Shown here: positions 44,383-53,740 of the stretch, piece after piece
How the letters are laid out: each line of letters begins with the position of its first letter
How positions within the stretch are numbered: the first letter of the stretch is position 1
Assembly: GCA_001770955.1 (NCBI GenBank)
Contig: MESL01000041.1
Coordinates: forward strand, 21,507-85,506
Source: Burkholderiales bacterium RIFCSPLOWO2_12_FULL_65_40
Lineage (GTDB): Bacteria; Pseudomonadota; Gammaproteobacteria; Burkholderiales; Burkholderiaceae_C
Direction of reading: 5' to 3'
Length of the DNA: 64,000 nucleotides
Notes under the pieces: generated by a model
What the model was told of the DNA's origin: nothing
Database searches by the model: none
Seen by the model: only the letters and a program-made list of their open reading frames with translations
Made by a program: the position numbers and the translations under genes

Positions 44383-45219
44383 ATGACTGGGACCACCGCA
44401 CCCGCCCCCTCTTCTTCGCCCTGCCGCGTGGCCGTGGCAGGCGCCTCCGGCCGCATGGGCCGCATGCTGATCGAGGCACTGCGCGCCAGTGACGACTGCG
44501 TTCTTGCCGGGGCCCTCGACCTTCCCTCGAGCGCCGCCATCGGTTCGGATGCCACCGCCTTTCTCGGCGTGGCCAGTGGCGTGCCGATCACGGCCGATCT
44601 GCGCGAGGGGCTGAAAAACGCCGATGTGCTGATCGACTTCACGCGTCCCGAGGGCACGCTGGCCCATCTGGCGGTGTGTGCCGAGCTGGGCGTCAAGGCG
44701 GTCATCGGCACCACCGGCTTCACTGAAGCGCAGAAAGCCGAGATCGCCGCCCACGCGCAACGCACGGCCATCGTCATGGCGCCCAACATGAGCGTGGGCG
44801 TGAACGTCACCCTCAAACTGCTGGAGATGGCGGCCAAGGCGCTGTCCACCGGCTACGACATCGAAATCATCGAGGCGCACCACCGCCACAAGGTCGATGC
44901 CCCCTCGGGCACGGCGCTCAAGATGGGTGAAGTCATCGCCGGAGCGCTCGGCCGCGACCTCAAGGACTGCGCCGTCTATGCCCGCGAAGGCGTGACCGGC
45001 GAGCGCGACCCGTCGAGCATCGGTTTTGCCACCATCCGGGGCGGCGACATCGTGGGCGACCACACCGTGCTGTTCGCCGGTACCGGCGAGCGCATCGAAG
45101 TCACGCACAAATCGTCGAGCCGCGCCACCTATGCGCAGGGCAGCCTGCGTGCGGTGCGCTTCCTGCGCGCGCACCGCACCGGCATGTTCGACATGTTCGA
45201 CGTGCTCGGCCTGAACTGA
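44383..45219 (+). CDS. dapB: 4-hydroxy-tetrahydrodipicolinate reductase
   Basis: Lysine and diaminopimelate pathway reductase. The 278 residues have [18 protein letters not shown] at the NAD(P) site, [10 protein letters not shown] near 110 and the catalytic [18 protein letters not shown] near 165-182. ATG 44383 is preferred because AGGA lies about 6 bases upstream; ATG 44365 adds six residues. exbB follows after 10 bases. Confidence 0.97.
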   Translation: MTGTTAPAPSSSPCRVAVAGASGRMGRMLIEALRASDDCVLAGALDLPSSAAIGSDATAFLGVASGVPITADLREGLKNADVLIDFTRPEGTLAHLAVCAELGVKAVIGTTGFTEAQKAEIAAHAQRTAIVMAPNMSVGVNVTLKLLEMAAKALSTGYDIEIIEAHHRHKVDAPSGTALKMGEVIAGALGRDLKDCAVYAREGVTGERDPSSIGFATIRGGDIVGDHTVLFAGTGERIEVTHKSSSRATYAQGSLRAVRFLRAHRTGMFDMFDVLGLN

Positions 45220-45229
45220 CGCCCGCGCC

Positions 45230-45904
45230 ATGGACCCGCTGCACTGGTGGTACCAGGGCGACGCCGTCACACAAGGCACGGCGCTGTGCCTGCTGGCGAT
45301 GTCGGTGGCGAGCTGGGTGGTGATTGTCTGGAAGGTGTGGGTGCTGCGCCGCGCCGCCAGCGACGTGACACGCTGCATGGCGGCCTTCTGGCAGGCGCCC
45401 GGTTTGGGTGCTGCGCGCCAGGTCCTGGCAGCGTTCGACCGCGAAGCCATGGTGCTGCCGCTGGTGGTGGCCGCCGATACCGTGGCCCAAGCACCCGCCA
45501 CGGATACGCTGGCGCAGGCCGGCAGCCGGGGGCAGCAGCTCACACGCGTGCTGCGCGACGCCCTGCATGCCGTGCTGGGCAAGCTGCAGTTCGGTCAGGT
45601 CCTGCTGGCCACCGTGGGCTCCACGGCCCCCTTTGTCGGCCTGCTGGGCACGGTCTGGGGCATCTACCACGCGCTCTCGGCCATTGCCGGGGCGGGCCAG
45701 ATCAGCATCGACCGGGTGGCCGGCCCCGTGGGCGAGGCACTCATCATGACGGCCGCCGGGCTGGCCGTGGCCATTCCGGCCGTGCTGGCCTACAACTGGT
45801 TCGGCCGCATCGTGGGGCGCATCGAGGCCGACCTCGAAGGCTTCGCGCTCGACCTGCGCGAGCTTTTGCTCGACCCCGCCCCTGCGGCCCCGCAGGCGGC
45901 CTGA
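45230..45904 (+). CDS. exbB: MotA/TolQ/ExbB proton-channel protein
   Basis: Inner-membrane proton-channel subunit that, with ExbD, energises TonB-dependent uptake. The 224-residue protein has an N-terminal membrane segment and the conserved GLLGTVWGIYHALSAIAG near 137-154 and IMTAAGLAVAIPAVLAYNWF near 170-189. Adjacent exbD with the ExbD fold favours ExbB over TolQ, as no tolR/tolA/tolB genes are near. No tonB is in the window. It lies between dapB and exbD with short gaps, so dapB-exbB-exbD is likely one unit. Confidence 0.9.
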   Translation: MDPLHWWYQGDAVTQGTALCLLAMSVASWVVIVWKVWVLRRAASDVTRCMAAFWQAPGLGAARQVLAAFDREAMVLPLVVAADTVAQAPATDTLAQAGSRGQQLTRVLRDALHAVLGKLQFGQVLLATVGSTAPFVGLLGTVWGIYHALSAIAGAGQISIDRVAGPVGEALIMTAAGLAVAIPAVLAYNWFGRIVGRIEADLEGFALDLRELLLDPAPAAPQAA

Positions 45905-45919
45905 AGCGGAGGGCCTGCC

Positions 45920-46342
45920 GTGGCTTTTGGACGACTTGAGCGCACCAGCGGCCCCCAGCCCATCAGCGATATCAACATGACGCCGCTGGTCGACGTGATG
46001 CTGGTGCTGGTGGTCATTTTCATCCTCACCGCGCCGCTGCTGGCCAGCTCCATCCGGCTCGACCTGCCGCGCGCGGACGGCGCCGTGCCCGGGGCTTCGC
46101 CGCAATCGATCACTCTGGTGGTGGACAAGGCCGGGCAGGTGTTCCTGAACGACCAGCCGCTGACGCAGGGTGCGCTGGTGCAGGCCCTCGCGGAGACCGC
46201 TGCGAGCCAGCCCGACACCGAAGTGCAATTGCGGGCCGACGCCACCGTGCCGTATGGCCGGGTGGTCGAGATCATGGGCGCGGCCCATGCAGCCGGGCTG
46301 CAGCGCATCGGCTTCGTGGCCGAGCCGGTGGCGCCGCGCTGA
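45920..46342 (+). CDS. exbD: Biopolymer transport protein ExbD
   Basis: Partner of ExbB with one N-terminal membrane segment and a periplasmic domain. The 140 residues start with the ExbD/TolR signature [20 protein letters not shown] (16-35, including the proton-carrying Asp24) and continue with the periplasmic beta-sheet. GTG 45920 begins 15 bases after exbB. Followed by a palindrome and a candidate leuS promoter. Confidence 0.93.
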   Translation: MAFGRLERTSGPQPISDINMTPLVDVMLVLVVIFILTAPLLASSIRLDLPRADGAVPGASPQSITLVVDKAGQVFLNDQPLTQGALVQALAETAASQPDTEVQLRADATVPYGRVVEIMGAAHAAGLQRIGFVAEPVAPR

Positions 46343-46344
46343 GC

Positions 46345-46359
46345 CGGCGCTGTCAGCGC
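46345..46359. repeat. Perfect palindrome next to the leuS -10 box
   Basis: GGCGCTG-T-CAGCGCC, seven-base arms around one base, immediately before TAAAAT (46360). It is either an operator or a short hairpin after exbD. It also resembles the AGCGCT core of the E elements, so it could be a fragment. Confidence 0.55.
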
Positions 46360-46365
46360 CTAAAA
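46360..46365 (+). promoter_or_regulatory. Candidate -10 box for leuS
   Basis: TAAAAT 51 bases before the leuS ATG. No clear -35; the palindrome abuts it. I see no T-box or leader-peptide attenuator in this leader. Confidence 0.35.
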
Positions 46366-46415
46366 TCCGGGCAGCGCAGCGGTTTGCGGCTGCTTTCACC
46401 TTTTTTCGGGCTTCC

Positions 46416-49097
46416 ATGCAAGACAAATACCAACACACCGAGGTCGAGCGCGCCGCGCAGGCCCACTGGACGGCCAACGACGCCTACCGCGTGACCGAAG
46501 ACGCCGGCAAGAAAAAGTTCTACGCCTGCTCCATGCTGCCCTACCCCAGCGGCAAGCTGCACATGGGCCATGTGCGCAACTACACCATCAACGACATGCT
46601 CACGCGCCAGTTGCGCATGAGTGGCTACAACGTGCTCATGCCCATGGGCTGGGACGCCTTTGGCCTGCCGGCCGAGAACGCGGCGCTGAAGAACGGCGTG
46701 CCGCCCGCGAAGTGGACCTACGAAAACATCGCCTACATGAAGAAGCAGATGCAGGCGATGGGGCTGGCTATCGACTGGAGCCGTGAGGTCGCCACCTGCG
46801 ACCCCGACTATTACCGATGGAACCAGTGGCTGTTCCTGAAGATGCTGGAGAAAGGCATCGCCTACCGCAAGACCCAGGTCGTGAACTGGGACCCGGTGGA
46901 CCAGACCGTGCTGGCCAACGAGCAGGTCATCGATGGCAAGGGCTGGCGCACAGGTGCCACGGTGGAAAAGCGCGAAATCCCCGGCTATTACCTCAAGATC
47001 ACCGACTACGCCGAAGAGCTGCTCGACTTCGTCACTGGCGACAAGCTGCCGGGCTGGCCCGAGCGCGTCAAGCTGATGCAAGAGAACTGGATCGGCAAGT
47101 CTGAGGGCGTGCGCTTTGCCTTCACGCACGACATTGCCGGTGACGACGGCCAGCTCATCGGCGACGGCAGGATGTATGTGTTCACCACGCGCGCCGACAC
47201 CATCATGGGTGTGACCTTCTGCGCCGTGGCGCCCGAGCACCCGCTGGCGGCCCATGCCGCCCGGAGCAACCCGAAGCTCGCCGCTTTCATTGAAGAATGC
47301 AAGAGCGGCGGCACCACCGAGGCCGAGCTGGCCACGCAGGAGAAGAAGGGCGTGCCCACGGGCCTGTTCGTCACGCACCCCCTGACCGAAGAGAAGGTCG
47401 AAGTCTGGGTCGGCAACTACGTGCTCATGTCCTATGGCGACGGCGCCGTGATGGGCGTGCCGGCGCACGACGAGCGCGACTTCGCCTTCGCGCTCAAGTA
47501 CGGCATCGAGATCAAGCAGGTGGTGCTGGTCGATGGCGAAACCTTCAACTACCACCAGTGGCAGGACTGGTACGCCGACAAGCAGCGTGGCGTGACGGTC
47601 AACTCCGACAGCTTCAGCGGCCTACCCTACAAGGCTGCCGTGGCCGCCGTGGCCCATGCGCTGGGCGAAAAGGGCCTGGGCGAACTCAAGACCACCTGGC
47701 GCCTGCGCGACTGGGGCGTTTCGCGCCAGCGCTACTGGGGCACGCCGATCCCGATCATCCACTGCGCGGACTGCGGCCCGCAGCCCGTGCCCGAGAAGGA
47801 CCTGCCCGTGGTGCTGCCGCCGGACCTGGTGCCCGATGGCTCGGGGAATCCGCTGGTCAAGAGCGAGGTGTTCCACGCCGGGGTGGTCTGCCCCTGCTGC
47901 GGCAAGGCCGCGCGCCGCGAGACCGACACCATGGACACCTTCGTGGACAGCTCGTGGTACTTCATGCGCTACTGCGACCCGAAGAACAGCGAGGCCATGG
48001 TGGCTGGCGGCGCCGACTACTGGATGCCGATGGACCAGTACATCGGCGGCATCGAGCACGCCATCCTGCACCTGCTGTATGCGCGTTTCTGGACCAAGGT
48101 CATGCGCGACCTGGGTCTGGTGAAAGTCGATGAGCCTTTCACCAAGCTGCTCACGCAGGGCATGGTGCTCAACCACATCTACTCGCGCAAGGGCGAGAAG
48201 GGCGGCAAGGAGTATTTCTGGCCGCACGACGTCGAGCATGTGCTCGACGACAGTGGCAAAGTCATTGGCGCCCGGCTGAAGAACGCCGTGGGGGATTTGC
48301 CGGTGGGCACCCCCATCGACTACGAGGGCGTGGGCACCATGTCCAAGTCCAAGAACAACGGCGTCGATCCGCAGGACCTGATCGAGAAGTACGGCGCCGA
48401 CACGGCGCGCCTGTACACCATGTTCACCGCTCCGCCCGAAGCCACGCTGGAGTGGAACGACGCGGCCGTGGAGGGCAGCTACCGCTTCCTGCGCCGCGTG
48501 TGGAACTTCGGCGTCAAGCTGTCTGCTATGGACAGCGTAGCTGTCAACGCAAGTGTGGTGGGTGCTGCAAGCCTGAATGATGTGGAATTTGGCAAAGAGG
48601 CCAAGGCCCTGCGCCTGGAGATCCACAGCGTGCTCAAGCAGGTGGACTACGACTACCAGCGCATGCAGTACAACACGGTGGTGTCGGGTGCGATGAAGAT
48701 GATCAACGCGCTCGAAGACTTCAAGGCCATGGACTGCGCCGGTGCCCCGGTGGCGCTGATCGAGGGCTTCGGCATTCTGCTGCGCTGCCTGTACCCGGCG
48801 ACGCCGCACATCACGCACGGCCTGTGGAGCGAACTGGGCTACGCCGCCCATCTGGGCGATCTGCTCGACGCGTCCTGGCCGCAGGTGGACCCTCATGCCC
48901 TGGTGCAGGACGAGGTTGAACTCGTGCTGCAGGTCAACGGCAAGCTGCGGGGCTCCATCCAGGTGCCCGCCACGGCCGAAAAGGCCGAGATCGAGCGCAT
49001 CGCACTGGCCAGCGAGGCATTCGTGGCGCATTCCGGCGGCGCGCAGCCGAAGCGCGTGGTGGTGGTGCCCGGCCGCCTTGTCAACGTGGTGGTCTGA
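46416..49097 (+). CDS. leuS: Leucyl-tRNA synthetase
   Basis: Class I synthetase that charges tRNA-Leu, with an editing domain. The 893-residue product has the HIGH-type motif HMGH at 49-52, the editing insert with [12 protein letters not shown] near 260, and KMSKS as MSKS at 642-645. The zinc-binding-type knot [16 protein letters not shown] precedes the WYFMRYCDP block. Residues 702-726 ([20 protein letters not shown]...) fall between conserved anticodon-domain blocks and coincide with element E9. ATG 46416 gives the standard MQDKYQH start; earlier in-frame codons overlap exbD. Confidence 0.98.
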   Translation: MQDKYQHTEVERAAQAHWTANDAYRVTEDAGKKKFYACSMLPYPSGKLHMGHVRNYTINDMLTRQLRMSGYNVLMPMGWDAFGLPAENAALKNGVPPAKWTYENIAYMKKQMQAMGLAIDWSREVATCDPDYYRWNQWLFLKMLEKGIAYRKTQVVNWDPVDQTVLANEQVIDGKGWRTGATVEKREIPGYYLKITDYAEELLDFVTGDKLPGWPERVKLMQENWIGKSEGVRFAFTHDIAGDDGQLIGDGRMYVFTTRADTIMGVTFCAVAPEHPLAAHAARSNPKLAAFIEECKSGGTTEAELATQEKKGVPTGLFVTHPLTEEKVEVWVGNYVLMSYGDGAVMGVPAHDERDFAFALKYGIEIKQVVLVDGETFNYHQWQDWYADKQRGVTVNSDSFSGLPYKAAVAAVAHALGEKGLGELKTTWRLRDWGVSRQRYWGTPIPIIHCADCGPQPVPEKDLPVVLPPDLVPDGSGNPLVKSEVFHAGVVCPCCGKAARRETDTMDTFVDSSWYFMRYCDPKNSEAMVAGGADYWMPMDQYIGGIEHAILHLLYARFWTKVMRDLGLVKVDEPFTKLLTQGMVLNHIYSRKGEKGGKEYFWPHDVEHVLDDSGKVIGARLKNAVGDLPVGTPIDYEGVGTMSKSKNNGVDPQDLIEKYGADTARLYTMFTAPPEATLEWNDAAVEGSYRFLRRVWNFGVKLSAMDSVAVNASVVGAASLNDVEFGKEAKALRLEIHSVLKQVDYDYQRMQYNTVVSGAMKMINALEDFKAMDCAGAPVALIEGFGILLRCLYPATPHITHGLWSELGYAAHLGDLLDASWPQVDPHALVQDEVELVLQVNGKLRGSIQVPATAEKAEIERIALASEAFVAHSGGAQPKRVVVVPGRLVNVVV
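48521..48592 (-). repeat. Degenerate dispersed element E9, inside leuS
   Basis: Plus strand reads GTCTGCTATGGACAGCGTAG, CTGTCAACGC, then, after a changed centre, GATGTGGAATTTGGC. End blocks match; the palindrome is mostly lost. In frame (GTA GCT GTC AAC GCA). Confidence 0.5.
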
Positions 49098-49099
49098 AC

Positions 49100-49600
49100 A
49101 TGCAGCGCCGCGCCCTGCTGACCTTTGCGCCGGTGGCCCTGCTGGCGGGCTGCGGCTTTCGCCTGCGGGGGGCGCCGGAATTTGCGTTCAGCACGCTCTA
49201 CATCGCCGCCCCTGCGGGTTCTCCGCTGGCGCGCGAACTGCAGCGCACGCTGGAGGGGGCCGGAGGTCCGTTGCGCGTGCTGCGCGATGCTGCGGCACTG
49301 CCCACGGCAGAGATGGTGCTTGATCTGCTGTCGGAGCAGCATGAGCGCGCCGTGGTGGGGCTGACGCCCTCGGGCCAGGTGCGCGAGCTGCAGTTGCGCC
49401 TGCGCGTGCGCTTTCGCCTGCGCACGCCGCAGGGCGACGAGCGGATTCCGGAAACCGAGCTGCTGCAGACACGCGACATCAGCTACAGCGAAACCATCGC
49501 CCTGGCCAAGGAGGCCGAGGAAGGGCTGCTCTACCGCAACATGCAGACCGACATCGTCCAGCAGCTGCTGCGCCGTCTGGCAGCTGTGAAGAAGATTTGA
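49100..49600 (+). CDS. lptE: LPS-assembly lipoprotein LptE
   Basis: Outer-membrane lipoprotein that plugs LptD and helps insert lipopolysaccharide. The 166 residues have lipobox LAGC (Cys18), GFRLRGAPEFAFSTLYIAA right after it (the LptE signature) and a C-terminal helix QTDIVQQLLRRLAAVKK. It starts two bases after leuS. Usually holA follows lptE; here an arginase/cyclodeaminase pair on the other strand lies between. The stop is at the edge of element E10. Confidence 0.93.
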   Translation: MQRRALLTFAPVALLAGCGFRLRGAPEFAFSTLYIAAPAGSPLARELQRTLEGAGGPLRVLRDAAALPTAEMVLDLLSEQHERAVVGLTPSGQVRELQLRLRVRFRLRTPQGDERIPETELLQTRDISYSETIALAKEAEEGLLYRNMQTDIVQQLLRRLAAVKKI

Positions 49601-49662
49601 AATGAAATCCGGCTCTGGCGCTTTATGGGAAAGCGTCGGTAGCTATTATTTTTGAAGTGATT
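49597..49662 (+). repeat. Dispersed palindromic element E10 between lptE and arginase
   Basis: Plus strand reads TTGAAATGAAATCCGGCTCT, GGCGCTTTATGGGAAAGCG, TCGGTAGCTATTATTTTTGA. The copy includes the arginase stop codon (TAA at 49646-49648 on the minus strand) and touches the lptE stop, so the convergent genes share it. Confidence 0.82.
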
Positions 49663-50602
49663 CGCCCTTGCGCATCAGCGTGCTCTTGCCGAACAGCGAC
49701 TCCACCAGGTCCACGGCCAGCAGTGCCGTCTTGTTGCGCACGTCGAGCGCCGGGTTGAGTTCGACAATGTCGAGCGAGGCCAGGCGGCCGCTGTCGGCGA
49801 TCATCTCCATGCACAGCTGCGCCTCGCGGTAGGTCGGCCCGCCGGGAACGGTGGTGCCCACGCCGGGGGCGATGTCGGGGTCGAGGAAGTCCACGTCGAA
49901 GCTCACATGCAGGTGGGTGTGCTCGTTCAGGCCATCGAGCGCCTGCAGCATGGTCTGGCGCATGCCCACCTCGTCGATGAAGCGCATGTCGAACACCTCC
50001 AGCCCCTGCGCGTGCACGAAGCGCTTTTCGCCCGCGTCCACGCTGCGGATGCCGATCTGGCGGATCTGCTCGGGGAGCAGGGCGGGCGCGCCACCGGGCA
50101 TGCCCGCGAGCTGCGTGAGCGCCTCGGGGCCGAAGCCGCACAGGCAGGCCACCGGCATGCCATGCACGTTGCCGCTGGGCGTGAGCGCGCTGGTGTTGAA
50201 GTCGGCATGCGCGTCAAGCCAGAGCACGCGCAGCTTGCGCCCGGTATCCACGCAGTGGCGCGCCACGGCGCTGATGCTGCCCAGGCCCAGGCTGTGGTCG
50301 CCGCCAAGCAGGATGGGCAGGCGGCCCTGGCGCAGTTCGTCCCGCACGGCGTCGAACACGGCGCGGTTCCATTCCACCACCTGGGGCAGGTGGCGGTAGC
50401 CGTCCACGGGCGGCAGCCAGGGGTTGGCGGGGCCATGGAGGTTGCCCCGGTCTGCCACCTGCAGGCCGCGCGCCTCCAGCGCTGCCTGCAAACCGGCGAC
50501 GCGCAGCGCCTCGGGGCCCATGGAGGCGCCGCGCGCGCCCGCGCCGATGTCGGTGGGGGCGCCGATCAGGCTGATGACGGGAGCCGGCGGGGTGTCTGTC
50601 AT
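49646..50602 (-). CDS. rocF: Arginase
   Basis: Manganese enzyme hydrolysing arginine to ornithine and urea. The 318 residues show GGDHSLGLGSISA near 100-112, WLDAHADFNTSA near 128-139 and VSFDVDFLDPDIAPG near 233-247, the three metal-binding motifs. The last codons (SLQK) and stop are supplied by element E10. It lies downstream of ornithine cyclodeaminase with an ATGA overlap, so the pair converts arginine to proline. proA is nearby on the other strand. Confidence 0.95.
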   Translation of the reverse strand: MTDTPPAPVISLIGAPTDIGAGARGASMGPEALRVAGLQAALEARGLQVADRGNLHGPANPWLPPVDGYRHLPQVVEWNRAVFDAVRDELRQGRLPILLGGDHSLGLGSISAVARHCVDTGRKLRVLWLDAHADFNTSALTPSGNVHGMPVACLCGFGPEALTQLAGMPGGAPALLPEQIRQIGIRSVDAGEKRFVHAQGLEVFDMRFIDEVGMRQTMLQALDGLNEHTHLHVSFDVDFLDPDIAPGVGTTVPGGPTYREAQLCMEMIADSGRLASLDIVELNPALDVRNKTALLAVDLVESLFGKSTLMRKGESLQK

Positions 50603-51678
50603 GCGGGTTGGCCCTCTGGTTTCAACGGTGCGCGGGCCTGGGGCGCCGCTGTGTGCAGCAGGCCGAACAGGTCCTTGGGGTTGTCCATCTGCGGAATCAG
50701 GTCGATGGGCGTGCCCAGGTGCGGGTATTGTTGCAGCAGCGCGTGCAGCGTGCGCAGGGCGGAGAAGTCTTCCAGCGCGAAACCCACGGAGTCGAATACC
50801 GTCACCTCCTGCGCCGTGCGCCGGCCCGGGGCCTGGCGGCGCAACACCTGGGCGAATTCGGTCACGGCAAAGCCTGCCGGCATCTGCTGGATCTCGCCCT
50901 CGATGCGCGACTGCGGCTCGAACTCCACCACCACGCGCGCGTCGGGGCGGCGCAGGATGTCGGCGTGCAGCTCGGTCTTGCCCGGGCAGTCGCCGCCCAC
51001 GGCGTTGAGGTGCATGCCCGCCTCAATCATCTCCGGCAGCAATATGGTGGCGTTGCGCTTGTCGGCCGTGGCCGTGGTCACGATGTCGCAGCCGCGCACG
51101 GCCTCTTGTACGCTGGCACAGCGCTCCACCACCAGGCCCGGCAGTGCCAGGCGCGCCAGATTGCGCTCCAGCTTGAGGCTGGCGCCGGGGTCGGTGTCAA
51201 AAAGGCGCAGCGCGCGGATGCCCAGCAGGTGATAAAAGGCCAGCGCCTGGAATTCGCTCTGCGCTCCGTTGCCGATCAGCGCCATGCGGCGGCTGTCGGG
51301 CCGGGCCAGGTGGCGTGCGGCCAGCACCGACATGGCGGCGGTGCGCAGCGCGGTGGTGAGCGTCAGCTCGGACACCAGCAGCGGGTAGCCGGTGTCCACA
51401 TCGGCCAGCACGCCAAAGGCAGTCACGGTGAGCAGCCCCTCGGCGGTGTTCTTGGGGTGGCCGTTGACATACTTGAAGCAGTACAGGCGCCCATCGCTGG
51501 TGGGCATGAGCTCGATCACGCCCACGGGCGAATGGATGGCGTGCCGCGCCGACTTGTCGAACTGCTCCCAGCGGCGGTAATCGCTGTCCATGGCGTCCAC
51601 CAGTTGCTGCAGGAAGCGGGCCAGCCCCACCTGCCGCACCAGTTCGCGCACGCTGTTCACGCCCAGGTAATTCACCAT
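50599..51678 (-). CDS. Ornithine cyclodeaminase
   Basis: NAD-dependent enzyme of the cyclodeaminase/mu-crystallin family that turns ornithine into proline and ammonia. The 359 residues contain the Rossmann segment MALIGNGAQSEFQALAFYHLLGI near 137-159, TTATADKRNATILLPEMI and LNAVGGDCPGKTELH with the catalytic Asp. ATG 51678 follows GGAG at 6-7 bases; another ATG at 51684 overlaps that site. First gene of the pair with arginase, divergent from holA. Confidence 0.92.
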   Translation of the reverse strand: MVNYLGVNSVRELVRQVGLARFLQQLVDAMDSDYRRWEQFDKSARHAIHSPVGVIELMPTSDGRLYCFKYVNGHPKNTAEGLLTVTAFGVLADVDTGYPLLVSELTLTTALRTAAMSVLAARHLARPDSRRMALIGNGAQSEFQALAFYHLLGIRALRLFDTDPGASLKLERNLARLALPGLVVERCASVQEAVRGCDIVTTATADKRNATILLPEMIEAGMHLNAVGGDCPGKTELHADILRRPDARVVVEFEPQSRIEGEIQQMPAGFAVTEFAQVLRRQAPGRRTAQEVTVFDSVGFALEDFSALRTLHALLQQYPHLGTPIDLIPQMDNPKDLFGLLHTAAPQARAPLKPEGQPA

Positions 51679-51830
51679 GACCATCTCCTTTGTCTGTTCT
51701 GGGAAGAATTCTCCGCAGGGGCACAGCCAAAGAAAAGTGAGAAATCTGCGCAATTTATGCAGCTTGTAGAGCAGATCGTTATCAATAAATGGCGATTTGT
51801 TCAATTCGATACCCCGGGGAGGCGCGGCGA

Positions 51831-51836
51831 TACACT
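51831..51836 (+). promoter_or_regulatory. Candidate -10 box for holA (possibly leaderless)
   Basis: TACACT ends 7 bases before the holA ATG at 51844. If it is the -10, transcription would begin at or next to the start codon, giving a leaderless mRNA. No clear -35 or ribosome site supports an alternative. Confidence 0.3.
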
Positions 51837-51843
51837 GCCGGAC

Positions 51844-52908
51844 ATGCAAGTCGCCCTGGCCCAGATCCCCGCACAGCTGCAACGTGGCCTCGCGCCGCTC
51901 TATGTGCTGTATGGCGACGAGCCCCTGCTGCAGCAGGAGGCGGCCGACGCCATTCGGGCGGCGGCGCGCGCCCAGGGCTACTCCGAGCGCAGCAGCTTCA
52001 CCGTGGCGGGGGCGCATTTCGACTGGAGCGCGGTGCTGGCGGCGGGTGGCAGTTTGAGCCTGTTTGCCGACCGGCAGATCATCGAGATCCGCATCCCCTC
52101 GGGCAAGCCCGGCAAGGACGGCAGCGTGGCGCTGCAGCAGGTGGCGACCAGCGCGCGCGGCAACGACAGCACGCTCACACTGGTGCAACTGCCGCGCCTG
52201 GACAAGGCCACCAAGACCAGCGGCTGGTTCACCGCCCTCGAAGGTGCGGGCGTGGCCGTGCAGATCGACCCCATCGAGCGCGCCCAGCTCCCGCAGTGGA
52301 TCGCCCAGCGCCTGGGCGCGCAGGGCCAGCGCGTGGCGGCGGGCGAGGAGGGCCAGCGCACGCTGCAGTTCTTTGCCGACCGGGTGGAGGGCAACCTGCT
52401 GGCGGCGCACCAGGAAATTCAAAAACTGGGCCTGCTGCACCCTCCGGGCGAGCTGTGCTGGGCGCAGGTCGAGGCCGCCGTGCTCAACGTGGCGCGCTAC
52501 GACGTGTTCAAACTCTCCGAGGCGGTGCTGGGCGGCCAGGTGCTGCGCGTGCAGCGCATGCTCGACGGCCTGGAGGCCGAAGGCGAAGCGCCCGTGCTGG
52601 TGCACTGGGCGCTGTCCGAAGACATCCGCGCCTTGAAGCGCGTGAAAGAGGCCATGAACGCGGGAAAGCCTCTGCCCATGGCACTGCGCGAGAACCGCGT
52701 CTGGGGCGTGAAGGAGCGCCTGTACGAGCGCATCCTGCCGCGCCTGACCGACGCCAGCGCAGACCGCCTGCTGCAGTCCGCCCATGTGGTCGATGGCATC
52801 GTCAAGGGCCTGAAGGTGCCCGATTGGCCTGCCGGCCCCTGGCAGGCGCTGCAGCGGCTGGCTTTCCAGCTGGGGCGCGTCTGCGCGGGGGCGCCTCGGC
52901 GCAGTTAG
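51844..52908 (+). CDS. holA: DNA polymerase III subunit delta
   Basis: Clamp-loader subunit that opens the beta sliding clamp. The 354-residue product has the DNA_pol3_delta pattern: LYVLYGDEPLLQQEAADAIR near 19-38, an AAA-like domain without an intact Walker A, and the helical C-terminal domain (NLLAAHQEIQKLGLL, then LSEDIRALKRVKEAM). The frame is open far upstream; ATG 51844 matches the family start. With the HolD-like gene at 27505, two clamp-loader-related genes are in the window. Confidence 0.95.
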   Translation: MQVALAQIPAQLQRGLAPLYVLYGDEPLLQQEAADAIRAAARAQGYSERSSFTVAGAHFDWSAVLAAGGSLSLFADRQIIEIRIPSGKPGKDGSVALQQVATSARGNDSTLTLVQLPRLDKATKTSGWFTALEGAGVAVQIDPIERAQLPQWIAQRLGAQGQRVAAGEEGQRTLQFFADRVEGNLLAAHQEIQKLGLLHPPGELCWAQVEAAVLNVARYDVFKLSEAVLGGQVLRVQRMLDGLEAEGEAPVLVHWALSEDIRALKRVKEAMNAGKPLPMALRENRVWGVKERLYERILPRLTDASADRLLQSAHVVDGIVKGLKVPDWPAGPWQALQRLAFQLGRVCAGAPRRS

Positions 52909-52944
52909 GGCGGAGCCAGACGGCGCTTACGCGCGGCAGGGGGC

Positions 52945-53151
52945 TTATTTTTCGTCGAGGACGAAGGTGACCTGCATGTTCACCCGGTAGCCGGAAATGC
53001 GACCGTTCTCGATGGACACCTTCTGTTCCTTGATCCACGCACCGCGCACGTTGGCGATGGTGTCGCAGGCGCGGGCAATGCCCTGGTTGATGGCATCCTC
53101 GAAACTGGTTTTGCTGGTGGCACTGACTTCAATGACTTTGGCGACGCTCAT
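52945..53151 (-). CDS. Dodecin family flavin-binding protein
   Basis: A 68-residue dodecin, which forms a hollow dodecamer storing flavins. The whole chain fits: VAKVIEVSATSKTSFEDAIN, then ACDTIANVRGAWIKEQKV (tryptophan stacks on the flavin), and NMQVTFVLDEK at the end. ATG 53151 has a GGAG site upstream. Downstream of it (minus) lies the end of holA, convergent, without a clear hairpin. Confidence 0.93.
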   Translation of the reverse strand: MSVAKVIEVSATSKTSFEDAINQGIARACDTIANVRGAWIKEQKVSIENGRISGYRVNMQVTFVLDEK

Positions 53152-53313
53152 GGGGGGCTCCGGTAGGTGGGGGAAGCCCTCATGCTAGGAGCGGCGCGTG
53201 CACGCGGGTGTCGGACAAGCACGCCTTGTGCTGTAGTGCTTCGGGCCGCGCGGCCTGGGAGCGGGAGCGGCCACCGGCCCGGAACGTCCGTCCATCATGG
53301 ACTGCCCCGGGAT

Positions 53314-53380
53314 GTGAAGGCAAATCAGGCCCCATTCCTTGACTGGAAAGCGCCTGCAGCTACTGTTTAGATAGCTACTG
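53314..53380 (+). repeat. Dispersed palindromic element E11
   Basis: Plus strand reads TGAAGGCAAATCAGGCCCCA, TTCCTTGACTGGAAAGCGCC, TGCAGCTACTGTTTAGATAG. The minus-strand TAG at 53375-53377 is the stop of the small gene starting at 53668. Confidence 0.82.
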
Positions 53381-53668
53381 GGCGACCTGGAGCGAGGCGC
53401 CCGCCTTGTCCACCCAGGCTTGCAGGTGGTCCAGCAGGCTGCTGCGGCTGAAGGAGCAGCTTTCCTCGGTGAACAGCGCGCTGGCTTCCAGCCGGTCCAG
53501 CAGGTTCAGCAGCACCTCGCCATAGCGTGGCGGCAAGGCGGCCAGCAATTCTTTCTGGGCCCGGGCCTGGGTGCCGAAGGCCGCGGCGCCCAGGCTCCCC
53601 TGGCTGTGGGCCGTCAGGGCGGCCTGCAAGGCGGCGAGCTGGGTGGTGGGGTGGGAATGTTCGGGCAT
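53375..53668 (-). CDS. Conserved-looking hypothetical protein
   Basis: A 97-residue predicted cytoplasmic helical protein with no domain I recognise. It has an Ala/Leu-rich helix ([14 protein letters not shown]), then [19 protein letters not shown] and a second helix [17 protein letters not shown]. The stop and last codons come from element E11. It lies between dodecin and the divergent proA (72-base gap). Real coding is inferred from frame quality and position; no function is assigned. Confidence 0.6.
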   Translation of the reverse strand: MPEHSHPTTQLAALQAALTAHSQGSLGAAAFGTQARAQKELLAALPPRYGEVLLNLLDRLEASALFTEESCSFSRSSLLDHLQAWVDKAGASLQVAQ

Positions 53669-53740
53669 GGCAGGGCTCCAGTCTGGCGGCGATTACAGCG
53701 CAGCCCGGCGCCCGGCGCACAACTGCGGCAAAATCCCCCC

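Noticed and set aside
43699..45582. Minus-strand open frame of 627 codons opposite bamE-dapB
   Set aside because: Antisense shadow; bamE, dapB and exbB on the other strand have clear motifs and ribosome sites.
46366..46415. T-box or leucine leader-peptide control of leuS
   Set aside because: The 50-base leader has no T-box sequence (TGGNACC), no leucine-codon run and no terminator hairpin.
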